Below, one piece after another: positions 19,331-28,937 of a stretch of 64,000 nt of DNA. This DNA is from Streptomyces violaceusniger Tu 4113 (lineage in GTDB: Bacteria > Actinomycetota > Actinomycetes > Streptomycetales > Streptomycetaceae): assembly GCF_000147815.2 (NCBI RefSeq), contig NC_015957.1, forward strand, positions 744,001-808,000, read 5' to 3'. Both the position numbers and the translations under genes were made by a program. A model generated the notes under the pieces. That model was not told the origin of the DNA and ran no database searches. It worked only from the letters and a program-made list of their open reading frames with translations. The number at the start of each line of letters is the position of its first letter. The first letter of the stretch is position 1.

Positions 19331-20605
19331 TCAGAGCCGGTGCGCCGTCCCCGCAGGACCCGCCCCCCGGGTGTCCAGCAGCAACTGGGCCTTCACGGCG
19401 AGCCCCTGCAGGTCGTACGTGCGGTGGGGCTGCAGCAGGACGGTCAGGTCGGCGTCGGCCGCCGCCTCGTACACCGAGTCGGCGCGCTCCACCTCGCGCC
19501 CCAGCACCCGCCACCGCGCGACGTACGGGTCGTGGTAGCTGAGCCGGGCGCCCAGCTCGATCAGCCGGGAGGCGATCTCCCGGGCGGGTGAGCCCTCCGC
19601 GTCGGCGACGTCGGCCTTGTAGCCGACGCCGAGCAGCAGGACGTGCGCGCCGCGCGCCGACTTCCCGTACTCGTTGAGCAGGGCCGTGCAGCGGCGGGTG
19701 ACATAGCCCGGCATCCGCCCGTTGACCTGCTGCGCGAGCTCCACCATGCGCAGCGGGAGGCCGAGGCCGCGCTGCTGGTCGGCCATATGGCCGTGGTCGA
19801 CCGGTACGCCATGGCCGCCGACGCCAGGGCCCGGGCGGAAGGACTGGAAGCCGAACGGCTTGGTCTCGGCGCAGCGGACCACGTCCCACACATCGACGCC
19901 GAGGTCGTGGCAGTACACCGCCATCTCGTTGACCAGGGCGATGTTGACGTGCCGGTAGTTGGTCTCCAGGACCTTGACGGTCTCGGCCTCGCGGGTGCCG
20001 CGGGCCCGGACGACCTTCTCGGTGAAGCGGCCGTAGAAGGCGGCGGCCGCCTCGGTGCAGGCGGGGGTGAGGCCGCCGATGACCTTGGGGGTGTTGGCGG
20101 GGCCGTGGGCGCGGTTGCCCGGGTCGTGGCGGCAGGGGGAGTAGGCGAGGTGGAAATCGCGCCCGGCCCGCAGCCCGGATCCCTCCTCGAGAAGCGGACG
20201 GAGGAATTCCTCGGTGGTGCCGGGGTACACGGTCGATTCCAGCAGAACGGTGGTGTGCGGACGCAGCCGCGCCGCGAGCGTACGGGCCGCCTCGCCGACC
20301 GCCGACAGATCCAGTCTGCGGTCGTCCCCGAGCGGGGTCGGTGCGCAGATCACGGCGGTGCGGACGCGGCCGAGCTCGGCGGGGTCGGCGGTGATCCGGA
20401 AGCCCTGGGAGGCCATCCGGCGCAGTTCGGCGGCGGACAGCCGGCCCTCGCCGCCCGAGCCGGAGGGCAGCCGTCCGGACCGGAGGTCGGCGGCGGCGCG
20501 CGGATCGGGGTCGTAGCCGACGGTACGGACGCCGGCGGCGGTGGCGGCCTGGGCGAGAGGAATACCGAGATGACCGAGTCCGATGACGGCGAGATCTGCG
20601 GGCAT
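19331..20605 (-). CDS. UDP-sugar dehydrogenase-family protein lacking catalytic residues
   Basis: The product is 424 residues from ATG 20605 (MPADLAVIGLGHLGIPLA). The three-domain fold of the UDP-glucose/UDP-ManNAc dehydrogenase family is clear: NAD-binding GLGHLG, STVYPGTTEE, NIALVNEMA, GPGVGGH, and a C-terminal LLGVGYKADVAD. However, the nucleophilic Cys of GG(H/S)C is Gly266 (GVGGHGVPVD), the active-site Glu of the YSPE motif is Cys158 (YSPCRHDPGN), and the Asn four residues after the active-site Lys211 is Thr215 (Asn216 is one place off). Lys211 and Asp270 remain. Oxidation to a uronic acid through a thiohemiacetal is therefore unlikely; a binding or regulatory role or a changed reaction is possible. 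Confidence 0.8.
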   Translation of the reverse strand: MPADLAVIGLGHLGIPLAQAATAAGVRTVGYDPDPRAAADLRSGRLPSGSGGEGRLSAAELRRMASQGFRITADPAELGRVRTAVICAPTPLGDDRRLDLSAVGEAARTLAARLRPHTTVLLESTVYPGTTEEFLRPLLEEGSGLRAGRDFHLAYSPCRHDPGNRAHGPANTPKVIGGLTPACTEAAAAFYGRFTEKVVRARGTREAETVKVLETNYRHVNIALVNEMAVYCHDLGVDVWDVVRCAETKPFGFQSFRPGPGVGGHGVPVDHGHMADQQRGLGLPLRMVELAQQVNGRMPGYVTRRCTALLNEYGKSARGAHVLLLGVGYKADVADAEGSPAREIASRLIELGARLSYHDPYVARWRVLGREVERADSVYEAAADADLTVLLQPHRTYDLQGLAVKAQLLLDTRGAGPAGTAHRL

Positions 20606-20811
20606 GACGTCGTGTCGTCCTTCCCGGGACGATGTCGAATGGCGCAAACCCCCCACAGACAGACTAAGCGGAAATATGACTCGTATTCAGTATTGATGGG
20701 AGGTGTTGGCGCAGTGTCGCGGCGGTGGGCGCGGCAGTGGCATGGCACGGAGGAGCGAAAGCCGGGAAAATCGGCAGGGCGGCGTGACGTCGATCGCAAC
20801 GGGAGGCAGCG

Positions 20812-22518
20812 GTGAAGACACCGGCACTGGGACCGGCCGAGCGCGGCGAGGCGCTGGCCCGGATGGCGGACCGTGAGCTCGATGTGCTGGTCGTGGGCGG
20901 CGGAGTGGTCGGCGCGGGCACCGCGCTGGACGCCGCCACGCGCGGCCTGGAGACCGGTCTGGTCGAGGCGCGGGACTGGGCCTCCGGGACCTCCAGTCGG
21001 TCCAGCAAGCTGATCCACGGCGGACTGCGCTATCTGGAGATGCTCGACTTCGCACTGGTGCGCGAGGCGCTGAAGGAGCGCGGGCTGCTGCTGGAGCGGA
21101 TCGCACCGCACCTGGTCAAACCGGTGCCGTTCCTGTATCCGCTGAAACACCGGGCCTGGGAGCGGCTCTACGCGGGATCGGGCGTCGCGCTCTACGACGC
21201 CATGTCGATCTCCTCCGGGCACGGCCGCGGACTGCCCACCCACCGCCATCTGTCCCGTCGGCGGGCGCTGCAGGTCGCCCCCTGCCTCAAGAAGGACGCG
21301 CTGGTCGGGGCGCTGCAGTACTACGACGCCCAGATGGACGACGCGCGCTATGTCGCCACGCTCGTGCGCACGGCGGCGAAATACGGCGCGCAGGTGGCCA
21401 ACCGCGCGCGGGTGGTCGGCTTCCTGCGGGAGGGCGAGCGCGTGGTCGGCGCCCGGGTGCGCGACCTGGAGCAGGGGGGTGAGTTCGAGGTCCGCGCCCG
21501 GCAGGTGGTGAACGCCACCGGGGTGTGGACGGATGAGACACAGGCGCTGATCGGGGAGCGCGGCCAGTTCCATGTCCGGGCCTCCAAGGGCATCCACCTG
21601 GTCGTTCCCAAGGACCGCATCCACTCCACGACCGGGCTGATCCTGCGCACCGAGAAGAGCGTGCTGTTCGTGATCCCCTGGGGCAGGCACTGGATCCTCG
21701 GCACCACGGACACCGACTGGGACCTGGACAAGGCCCATCCGGCCGCCTCCAGCGCCGATATCGACTATCTGCTGGAGCATGTCAACGAGGTCCTCGCGGT
21801 GCCGCTGACCCGCGACGACGTGGAGGGCGTCTACGCCGGGCTGCGCCCGCTGCTGGCCGGGGAGTCGGACGCCACCAGCAAGCTCTCGCGCGAGCACACC
21901 GTGGCCCATCCGGTGCCGGGCCTGGTGGTGGTCGCGGGCGGCAAATACACCACGTACCGGGTGATGGCCAAGGACGCCGTCGACGAGGCGGTGCACGGCC
22001 TCGACCGCCGGGTCGGGCCCTGCGTCACCGAAGAGATCCCGCTGGTCGGCGCCGTCGGCTACAAGGCGCTGTGGAACGCCCGGGAGCGGATCGGCCGGCA
22101 GGTCGGGCTGCATGTGGCACGGATCGAGCATCTGCTCAACCGCTACGGTTCGGCGACGCAGGAGGTGCTGGACCTGATCGCGGCCGACCCGTCGCTGGGG
22201 AAGCCGCTCGCCGGGGCGGAGGACTATCTGCGCGCCGAGATCGTCTACGGCGTCTCGCACGAGGGGGCCCGCCATCTGGACGACGTCCTCACCCGCCGCA
22301 CCCGCATCTCGATCGAGACCTTCGACCGCGGTACGCGCTGCGCCCGCGAGGCGGCCGAGCTGATGGCGCCCGTGCTGGGCTGGGGCGAGGACCAGACCGG
22401 CCGGGAGGTCCAGCACTACGAGAAGCGGGTGGAGGCGGAGCGCGAGTCCCAGCGGCAGCCGGACGATCTGACGGCGGACGCGGCGAGGCTGGGCGCGCCG
22501 GACATCATCCCGCTGTAG
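20812..22518 (+). CDS. glpD: Aerobic glycerol-3-phosphate dehydrogenase
   Basis: The product is 568 residues from GTG 20812, preceded by GGGAGG. The FAD-binding N-terminus is VVGGGVVGAGTALDAATRG; then come SSRSSKLIHGGLRYLE, GIHLVVPKDRI and GTTDTDWD, all family signatures, with the C-terminal accessory domain after residue ~400. It oxidises glycerol-3-phosphate to dihydroxyacetone phosphate at the membrane and passes electrons to quinone. No glpF or glpK is adjacent. It is transcribed divergently from the dehydrogenase-like gene, 206 bp apart. Confidence 0.93.
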   Translation: MKTPALGPAERGEALARMADRELDVLVVGGGVVGAGTALDAATRGLETGLVEARDWASGTSSRSSKLIHGGLRYLEMLDFALVREALKERGLLLERIAPHLVKPVPFLYPLKHRAWERLYAGSGVALYDAMSISSGHGRGLPTHRHLSRRRALQVAPCLKKDALVGALQYYDAQMDDARYVATLVRTAAKYGAQVANRARVVGFLREGERVVGARVRDLEQGGEFEVRARQVVNATGVWTDETQALIGERGQFHVRASKGIHLVVPKDRIHSTTGLILRTEKSVLFVIPWGRHWILGTTDTDWDLDKAHPAASSADIDYLLEHVNEVLAVPLTRDDVEGVYAGLRPLLAGESDATSKLSREHTVAHPVPGLVVVAGGKYTTYRVMAKDAVDEAVHGLDRRVGPCVTEEIPLVGAVGYKALWNARERIGRQVGLHVARIEHLLNRYGSATQEVLDLIAADPSLGKPLAGAEDYLRAEIVYGVSHEGARHLDDVLTRRTRISIETFDRGTRCAREAAELMAPVLGWGEDQTGREVQHYEKRVEAERESQRQPDDLTADAARLGAPDIIPL

Positions 22519-22552
22519 GAGGTGCGTGATCCCGCCGTGGAAGGCCGGTGTC

Positions 22553-23785
22553 CTACCGGCGAGGGCAGAACTCGGCCTCGAGGAGAGACGTTTCGCCGGT
22601 CAGCCCGGAACCGGCCGTGCTGTTGAGCCGGTAGGCGAGGGTGTGGCGGCCGTCGGGGGTGGCCACGGCCAGTGCGTAGGAGCCGTTGATCTCGCCGTTG
22701 TGGCCCCACAACGTCACTCCGCACGGCAGCCGCACCGGGAACAGCCCCATGCCGTACTGGCCGTCGGAGGCGGAGGTGTTGCGCATCTGTCGCAGCTCGG
22801 CCGGGGGCACGACCGTGCCGCGCAGCAGCCCGGAGAGGAGGCGGCTCAGATCGTCGAGCGTGGAGACCAGCTCCCCCGCGGCCCCCGCGAAGGAGGGGTT
22901 GAGGTCGGTGACATCGCGTCGGGCGCCGTCGCTCCGGGCCTCGCTGTCCCGGGCCCCGCCGTCCCGTGTGTACGCGCGGCCGTGCGGGGCCGGGAGGGTG
23001 GTGCGGGTGCCGGGGAAGGAGGTGCCGTGCAGGCGCAGCGGGTCGAGCTCCTCGCGCCGGGCCTCGGCCGCGTAGGAGTGGCCGGTGGCCCGCTGGACGA
23101 CCATGCCCAGCAGGACGTAGTTGGTGTTGGAATAGCGCCATTTGGACCCGGGCGCGAAGTACGGGCGGTGGGTGAGGGCGGTCCGCACCAGGGAGGCGGG
23201 GGTGCGGGTGCGGTCGGCCGCGGCGGAGAGCTGACGCGCCAGTGCCGGGTCCTCGGTGTAGTCGAACAGCCCGCTGGTGTGGTTCAGAAGCTGACGAATC
23301 GTGATGTTCCGGCCGTCGTTGCCGTGGCCGCGCACCAGCCCCGGAAGGTGCTTCTCCACCGTGTCGTCCAGGCCGAGCCGCTTCTGTGCGGCCAGCCGCA
23401 GGGTCACCGCCGCCATGACGGTCTTGGTGAGGCTGCCCGCTCGGAAGTGGTCACTCCGGTGGATCCGGCGTCCGGTGCGGACGTCCGCGACCCCCGCCGC
23501 GATGAACCGTGTGCCCCCGCCCTTCCGGCGGATGAGCACCCCCGCCCCCGGCGCGTCGCCCTGCGCGGCCAAGCGGCGTACGGCGGTGCGCACGGCGCCG
23601 CCATGACCACCGCCCGCGCCGCCATGACCACCGCCCGCGCCCTCATTCGCCCGCGGGTCCGCGTCCCGGCCCGTTCCCGTGGCCGCCGTTCCGCAGCCGG
23701 ACAGGGCGAGTCCGAGGGCGGCCGTGAGCGCCACAGCGGTCGGCATACGGCTCCGCCTGTGCCATCGTATGGCGGAGATGGGCAT
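22553..23785 (-). CDS. Serine hydrolase / class C beta-lactamase-like lipoprotein
   Basis: The product is 410 residues from ATG 23785, which has GGAGG 8 nt upstream. The signal ends in a lipobox (LGLALSGC), and a Gly/His-rich linker follows. The penicillin-binding-protein fold shows GSLTKT (SxxK nucleophile near residue 118), YSNTN (YxN) and WGHNGEING in place of the KTG strand. Homologues are DD-carboxypeptidase- or esterase-like. It should act on the outer face of the membrane. It is convergent with glpD, with 34 bp between the stops. Confidence 0.85.
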   Translation of the reverse strand: MPISAIRWHRRSRMPTAVALTAALGLALSGCGTAATGTGRDADPRANEGAGGGHGGAGGGHGGAVRTAVRRLAAQGDAPGAGVLIRRKGGGTRFIAAGVADVRTGRRIHRSDHFRAGSLTKTVMAAVTLRLAAQKRLGLDDTVEKHLPGLVRGHGNDGRNITIRQLLNHTSGLFDYTEDPALARQLSAAADRTRTPASLVRTALTHRPYFAPGSKWRYSNTNYVLLGMVVQRATGHSYAAEARREELDPLRLHGTSFPGTRTTLPAPHGRAYTRDGGARDSEARSDGARRDVTDLNPSFAGAAGELVSTLDDLSRLLSGLLRGTVVPPAELRQMRNTSASDGQYGMGLFPVRLPCGVTLWGHNGEINGSYALAVATPDGRHTLAYRLNSTAGSGLTGETSLLEAEFCPRR

Positions 23786-23946
23786 GACACGGACCTCCGT
23801 TTCCTGCGTACGTCCAGATGGTCGCAGGTACCGCGGTGGCCGCCACGCCGCGCCCCGGACCCCGGGCGGTTCCGGGTCCGCGGATGAGAGACAATGGACG
23901 CTCTCCCAGGGTGGGTTCAGGGTGGGTAGATTCGCAGAGGGGTCGC

Positions 23947-25950
23947 ATGTCGGAGGCTGAGAAGACGCAGGGTTCGACTGGGCGCCTCCTCGCCGGGCGG
24001 TACCGGCTCGGAGAGATCCTCGGTCAGGGCGGCATGGGCACGGTCTGGCGTGCGAGTGACCAGACCCTCGGCCGTACGGTCGCGGTCAAGGAGCTGCGCT
24101 TCCCGTCCAGCGTGGAGGAGGACGAGAAGAGACGGCTCATCACCCGTACGCTGCGCGAGGCGAAGGCGATCGCCCGGATCCGCAGCAACGGCGCCGTCAC
24201 CGTCTATGACGTGGTCGACGAGGACGACCGCCCGTGGATCGTCATGGAGCTCATCGAGGGGCGTTCGCTCGCCGATGTCGTCCGCGACGACGGCCCGCTG
24301 ACCCCGCGGCGCGCCGCCGAGGTCGGGCTCGCCGTCCTCGATGTGCTGCGCGCCGCCCACCAGGCGGGCATCCTGCACCGCGATGTGAAGCCCTCCAACG
24401 TGCTGATCTCGGACGACGGCCGGGTCGTCCTCACCGACTTCGGCATCGCCCAGGTCGAGGGCGACCCCTCGGTGACCTCGACCGGCATGCTCGTCGGCGC
24501 GCCCTCCTACATCTCCCCGGAGCGGGCCCGCGGCCAGAAGCCGGGTCCGCCGGCCGACCTGTGGTCGCTGGGCGGGCTGCTGTACGCGGCGGTGGAGGGT
24601 GTGCCGCCGTACGACAAGAGCACGGCCATAGCGACATTGACCGCCGTGATGACCGAGCCGGTGGAGCCGCCGAAGAACGCGGGCCCGCTGGAGGAGGTCA
24701 TCTACGGTCTGCTCACCAAGGACCCGGCCCTGCGGCTCGACGAGGCCGGGGCGCGGGTGCTGCTGGAACACGCGGTGAGCGCCCCCGAGGAGACCAAGGT
24801 CCCCGCCGACGCGACCCGCACGATGAGCCTGCCGCCCGCCCCGTCGGCGGAGGACGAGGCCGCCGCCGAGGCCAAGGAGCCGGGCGTCTCGGAGCGCAGG
24901 CGCGGTGCGCTGAAGTCCGTGCGCAACGCGGCGGCCACGGCGGCCACGAAGAAGGCGGACAGCGGGAGCGCGGCGGGGCCGGCGGAGAAGTCGGGCGCGT
25001 CCGGGACTGCGAAGGCCGGGGCTGCGAAATCCGGCGCGGCGAAGTCCGGCGCGGCGGCGAAGGCCGAGCCGGCCGCCGCGACGCCCGCGGGCGCGCCCGC
25101 CCCGCGGCCCGCCGCACCGCCGCGCGCCTCGATCACCGATGTGGTCCCCAGGCGCACGCTGATCATCATCGCGGTGGTCGTGGTGCTCGCCATCGTGGGC
25201 ACCGTGCTCGCCGTCGTCCTGAGTAACGGCGGAGACGGCGACAAGGCCAAGGGCGCCTCGGGCGGCGACAAGTCGACCTCGGCCGGGGCCTCGGGCGGTG
25301 CCAAGGACGACCAGGGCGCCGACAAGGCGGGCCAGTCGGAGGGCGCGTCGCCGAAGGCGGGGAGCTCCGGCAGAAAGTCGGGTTCGCAGCCGGGCACGGA
25401 CGCCTCCGAGAGCTCGGACGACAACTCGGGCAAGGGCGGCGGCGGAAGCGGCGACGACAGCGGTAAGGGCAAGGGCGGCGGCGGTAAGGGCGGCCTGCCC
25501 GACGGCTACCAGACCGTGAAGTCCGCCGACTTCCCGTTCAGCATGGCCATGCCGGAGGGCTGGTCGGTCCACTCCGGGAGCTATGCCGGAAGCCGTAAGT
25601 ACTACGGCGGGTCCAGCGTTCCGCGTATTCAGATCGACTTCACCAACGCGCCGAGGTCGGACGCGGAGGCGGACTGGCGCAAGGGCGAGGACAACGCCCG
25701 GCGCACCATGGCCGGCTACAAGGGCCTCGGCATCAAGTCGATCGACTGGCGCGGCTATCCGACCGTCGCGGACTGGGAGTTCGAGCGCGATCAGGACGGC
25801 AAGCGGGTCCGGGTGCTCAACCGCGGCTTCAAGGCGGACGGCAGCCATGGCTTCGCCATACTGATCACCTGCGAGGCGAGCAAGTGGAACGACAAGGAGT
25901 GCGCCACCCTCCGTCAGACCGCCTTTAACACCTTCAAGATTACGGACTGA
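23947..25950 (+). CDS. Transmembrane Ser/Thr protein kinase (PknB-like)
   Basis: The product is 667 residues from ATG 23947, preceded by AGAGGGG; in-frame upstream ATGs are possible but less likely. The kinase domain is complete: LGQGGMG at residues 25-31, Lys48, HRDVKPSN at 144-151 and DFGIA at 164-168. It is followed by an Ala/Lys-rich juxtamembrane stretch, a TM helix near residues 403-425 (LIIIAVVVVLAIVGTVLAVV), a long Gly/Ser/Lys linker and a compact extracellular domain of ~150 residues starting LPDGYQTVKSADFPFSM. There are no PASTA repeats. The next gene encodes a related membrane pseudokinase with a similar extracellular domain, so the two may work together. Confidence 0.9.
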   Translation: MSEAEKTQGSTGRLLAGRYRLGEILGQGGMGTVWRASDQTLGRTVAVKELRFPSSVEEDEKRRLITRTLREAKAIARIRSNGAVTVYDVVDEDDRPWIVMELIEGRSLADVVRDDGPLTPRRAAEVGLAVLDVLRAAHQAGILHRDVKPSNVLISDDGRVVLTDFGIAQVEGDPSVTSTGMLVGAPSYISPERARGQKPGPPADLWSLGGLLYAAVEGVPPYDKSTAIATLTAVMTEPVEPPKNAGPLEEVIYGLLTKDPALRLDEAGARVLLEHAVSAPEETKVPADATRTMSLPPAPSAEDEAAAEAKEPGVSERRRGALKSVRNAAATAATKKADSGSAAGPAEKSGASGTAKAGAAKSGAAKSGAAAKAEPAAATPAGAPAPRPAAPPRASITDVVPRRTLIIIAVVVVLAIVGTVLAVVLSNGGDGDKAKGASGGDKSTSAGASGGAKDDQGADKAGQSEGASPKAGSSGRKSGSQPGTDASESSDDNSGKGGGGSGDDSGKGKGGGGKGGLPDGYQTVKSADFPFSMAMPEGWSVHSGSYAGSRKYYGGSSVPRIQIDFTNAPRSDAEADWRKGEDNARRTMAGYKGLGIKSIDWRGYPTVADWEFERDQDGKRVRVLNRGFKADGSHGFAILITCEASKWNDKECATLRQTAFNTFKITD

Positions 25951-26108
25951 ACACTCCTGTCGGCGAAGCGTCGTTCGGGCACGTATTGTGAGAGGCCCTA
26001 GACTGTGCGCGGCCGCTGGAACCCGCCCAAAAACGACCACATTTGACGGTTTCACGCTGCGCTGATCGCTGATGAGGGCGGCGTTGATCGCGCGCTTGGG
26101 GAGGCGTC

Positions 26109-28937
26109 GTGGAGGAGTACGCGGGCCGGGTGCTGGCCGACCGCTATCGCCTGCCCCTTCCGCCCGCCGATGAGTACGAACTCATCGAGACCCGCGCCTT
26201 CGACACCTACAGCGGACAGGAAGTCCATCTGCGGCAGATACCGCTGCCGGAGGTCGTCGACGCCGAAGTCGTCGACGAGGACGCGCGGTGGGGCGGCGGC
26301 GGGCCCTCGGGACGGAACGGCACGTTCGCCGGTGCCGGGCGTACGGCCCGGGGCGGCGGTGATCCGGCCGTCCGGCGCGCCATCGCGGCGGCGACGTCCG
26401 CCGCGCAGATCCCCGACCATCCGCGGCTCGGCCAGGTCTTCCATGTCTTCGCGGAGGCCGGAAGCCTGTGGATCGTCAGCGAACTGGTCTCCGGCCGCCC
26501 GCTGGCCGCGCTGCTCGCCGAGGGCACGCTGTCCCCGCACCGCGCCGCCGAGGTCGCCAACGACGTCCTTACGGCGCTCGGCGCCCTGCACGCCCATGGC
26601 TGGGTCCACCGCAACATCACCACCCGTACGGTGCTGTTGTGCGACGACGGCCGCGCGATGCTCATGGGGCTGGCGGCGGGCGCGGCGGAAGAGGCGCTGT
26701 GCGGCTACGACCCCGTTCCGGCGCCCGCGTCCTCGCCGTCGACCGGCGACCCCGCCGCCGAGGAGCCCCGGCCGGATGAGACCCCGGCCGCCTTGCCGCA
26801 GGGCCCGGAGGGCTCCGGCGACCAGCCGGACCGGCCCCAGGGCCAGGCCGGGCGAGGAGACGAAGGGCGCGTCGCCATCCCCGGAGCCCGTACGGGAGAG
26901 GGCGGCGAGGCGCGGCCGAACGGCGGCCCGCGCTACCGCGACCAGGGCCCCGCCGGAGGTTTCCTGCCCCCGGGCGGCCCTTACGGCGGCCATGAACCGG
27001 CGGGGGCCGGTTCGCGGCCCGACGCCGAGGGCCGGGAACACAGTGGCCACGGCACGGAGACGGGCCTGCCCGAGTCACGGACGCCTTACGGCGACCACGG
27101 GGCGGCGGAGGCGAGTTCGGGGCCCGGCCTCGGCGGTCCGGTGTACCGGGATCAGGTGACGTTCGGTCCGGGGACCGGCGGGCCCATGGCTCCCTACCGG
27201 GACAAGGGGGCCGCCGGCGGGCTGCCCGGGCCGCGCCGGGCGGGGCAGCCGGGAAGCAGGGAGGGCGAACCGGGCGGCACCGGTGCCGACGCGCCCAGCG
27301 CGGCCGCCCGGGCCGCGCGGGCCAGCGCCATCGCCGCCTACGCGGCGGGCGCGCGAGCCGCCGCGCGGGCCAACGTCGAGGCGGCCACCCGCTCCCCGCA
27401 CGCCCCCGAGCCCGCCCCCGCGGCCACGCCCGAGCCCGAGCCGGAGCCCGGCGGCGCCCCATGGCCCGGTCAGCCGGACCGTGAGGAGAGCGCCCAGCCG
27501 GCCGCCTCCGAAGGCGGCGGCTCCTGGGACACCGGCGGAGCCGCCGCCGGCGGCCCCGCCACCGCGCTCGCCGCCGAACGGGCCCGCCAGGCCCGCATCG
27601 TCGTGGTCGGCGCCGTCACCGAGCGGTGGGCACCCGAGCAGGCCGGACCGGTCCATGAGAACTGGCGGCTGGCGCCACCGGTCGGCCCCGCCGCCGATCT
27701 GTGGGCGCTCGGCGCGCTGCTGTTCCGCGCGGTGCAGGGCCATGCCCCGTACCCGGAGGAGAGCGCCGCCGAGCTGGTGCAGATGGTCTGCGGGGAGGCG
27801 CCCGCGTACGCGGAGGAATGCGGTCCGCTGCGCCCCGTCGTCGAGTCGCTGATGCGCCAGGACCCCACCGAGCGCCCCGACTTCGAGGAGCTGCGCGGCT
27901 GGCTGCGGTCCCTGATCCGGTCGGCGCCCGAGCCGGACGTCGGCAGCAGTACGGTCACGGTGCCGTCGCTCGGCGCGGGCGGGGCGTCCGACCCCCGGCG
28001 GCTGCCGATCGTCCGCCGGCGGGGCTGGCTGGTGCGCAGGGGCCGGGGCCGCCGCCCCGCGGCGGCGGCCGACGCGGCGGCCGGGCACGCCCGGCACCGG
28101 CGCGACAAGCGGGAGAAGAGGGAGGTCCGGGAGGCTCGGGCGCCCCGGGAGACGCGGGCAACTCGGGCGCCCCGGGAGAAGACAGAGCCTCGGGAGGCCC
28201 GGGAGACCCGGCAGGCGTCGGCGCCCGCCCAGCGCAAGCCGCGCAGGCTGGGGCGGATGCTGTTGCTGCTGATCTTCCTGGTGCTGGCGGCGGCGGTGGT
28301 CTACGCGATGATGTTCATGCCGCGCGCCAAGGACGACGACGGCCAGGGCCGTACGGGTTCGGCCGGTACGCCGAGCGCGGCGCCGCACGACCCCGCAGGC
28401 GGCGACGGCAACGAGGGGAAGGCCGGAAAGCCGGCCGACCCCGGCGACCAGGAGCCGCAGTCCACCGATCCGGCCGGGCTGGCGAAGGGCTTCGCGGTCC
28501 GCAAGGACCCCAAGGGCTTCAAGGTCGCCGTCCACGAGGACTGGACCCGCCGGGGCGAGAACGGCCGCGGCCAGATCCGCTACATCGGCGGCGACTTCGA
28601 GCTGGTGGTCGTGGCCGGACGGGACAAGATGTCCGAGTTCGGCGGCGACCCGATGGCGTACCAGCAGGACCGCGAGGCCGAACTGGCCGCCTTCCGCGGC
28701 TCCTCCTGGGCCTCGTCCTCAGGGCTGCGGCGGATCGACGTCGGCCGGACGGCGATGGCGGAGGGCTCGTTCAGCTGGCGCGACAGCAGCGGGCGGAACG
28801 TGTACGCGCGCAATCTCGCGATGCTGATCGACGGCCGCTACCACGTGGTCCTGGTCATCGGCCCGTCCGACGAGCGCAGCGCGGTCAACCGCTACTTCGA
28901 GCAGGCCACGGCCACGTACAGCACGACCAACGGCTAG
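26109..28937 (+). CDS. Transmembrane pseudokinase with a ~290-residue insertion in the kinase fold
   Basis: The product is 942 residues from GTG 26109, preceded by GGGGAGG. The N-lobe has no glycine loop and the VAVK-type lysine is replaced (VHLRQI). The catalytic HRD is HRN (WVHRNIT, about residue 166), and DFG is replaced by LMGLA. After this the kinase fold is broken by about 290 residues of Gly/Pro/Ala-rich low-complexity sequence, and the C-lobe resumes at about residue 485 (VVVGAVTERWAPE, ADLWALGALLF, RQDPTERPDF). Then come a basic linker, a TM helix (LLLLIFLVLAAAVVYAMMF) and an extracellular domain like that of the preceding kinase. It is predicted to be a catalytically dead partner or scaffold. 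The gene shares a CTAG stop with the convergent ligase gene. Confidence 0.85.
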   Translation: MEEYAGRVLADRYRLPLPPADEYELIETRAFDTYSGQEVHLRQIPLPEVVDAEVVDEDARWGGGGPSGRNGTFAGAGRTARGGGDPAVRRAIAAATSAAQIPDHPRLGQVFHVFAEAGSLWIVSELVSGRPLAALLAEGTLSPHRAAEVANDVLTALGALHAHGWVHRNITTRTVLLCDDGRAMLMGLAAGAAEEALCGYDPVPAPASSPSTGDPAAEEPRPDETPAALPQGPEGSGDQPDRPQGQAGRGDEGRVAIPGARTGEGGEARPNGGPRYRDQGPAGGFLPPGGPYGGHEPAGAGSRPDAEGREHSGHGTETGLPESRTPYGDHGAAEASSGPGLGGPVYRDQVTFGPGTGGPMAPYRDKGAAGGLPGPRRAGQPGSREGEPGGTGADAPSAAARAARASAIAAYAAGARAAARANVEAATRSPHAPEPAPAATPEPEPEPGGAPWPGQPDREESAQPAASEGGGSWDTGGAAAGGPATALAAERARQARIVVVGAVTERWAPEQAGPVHENWRLAPPVGPAADLWALGALLFRAVQGHAPYPEESAAELVQMVCGEAPAYAEECGPLRPVVESLMRQDPTERPDFEELRGWLRSLIRSAPEPDVGSSTVTVPSLGAGGASDPRRLPIVRRRGWLVRRGRGRRPAAAADAAAGHARHRRDKREKREVREARAPRETRATRAPREKTEPREARETRQASAPAQRKPRRLGRMLLLLIFLVLAAAVVYAMMFMPRAKDDDGQGRTGSAGTPSAAPHDPAGGDGNEGKAGKPADPGDQEPQSTDPAGLAKGFAVRKDPKGFKVAVHEDWTRRGENGRGQIRYIGGDFELVVVAGRDKMSEFGGDPMAYQQDREAELAAFRGSSWASSSGLRRIDVGRTAMAEGSFSWRDSSGRNVYARNLAMLIDGRYHVVLVIGPSDERSAVNRYFEQATATYSTTNG

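Noticed and set aside
23643..23948. Small reverse frame between the serine hydrolase and kinase genes
   Set aside because: It overlaps two real gene starts and has no RBS or family resemblance.
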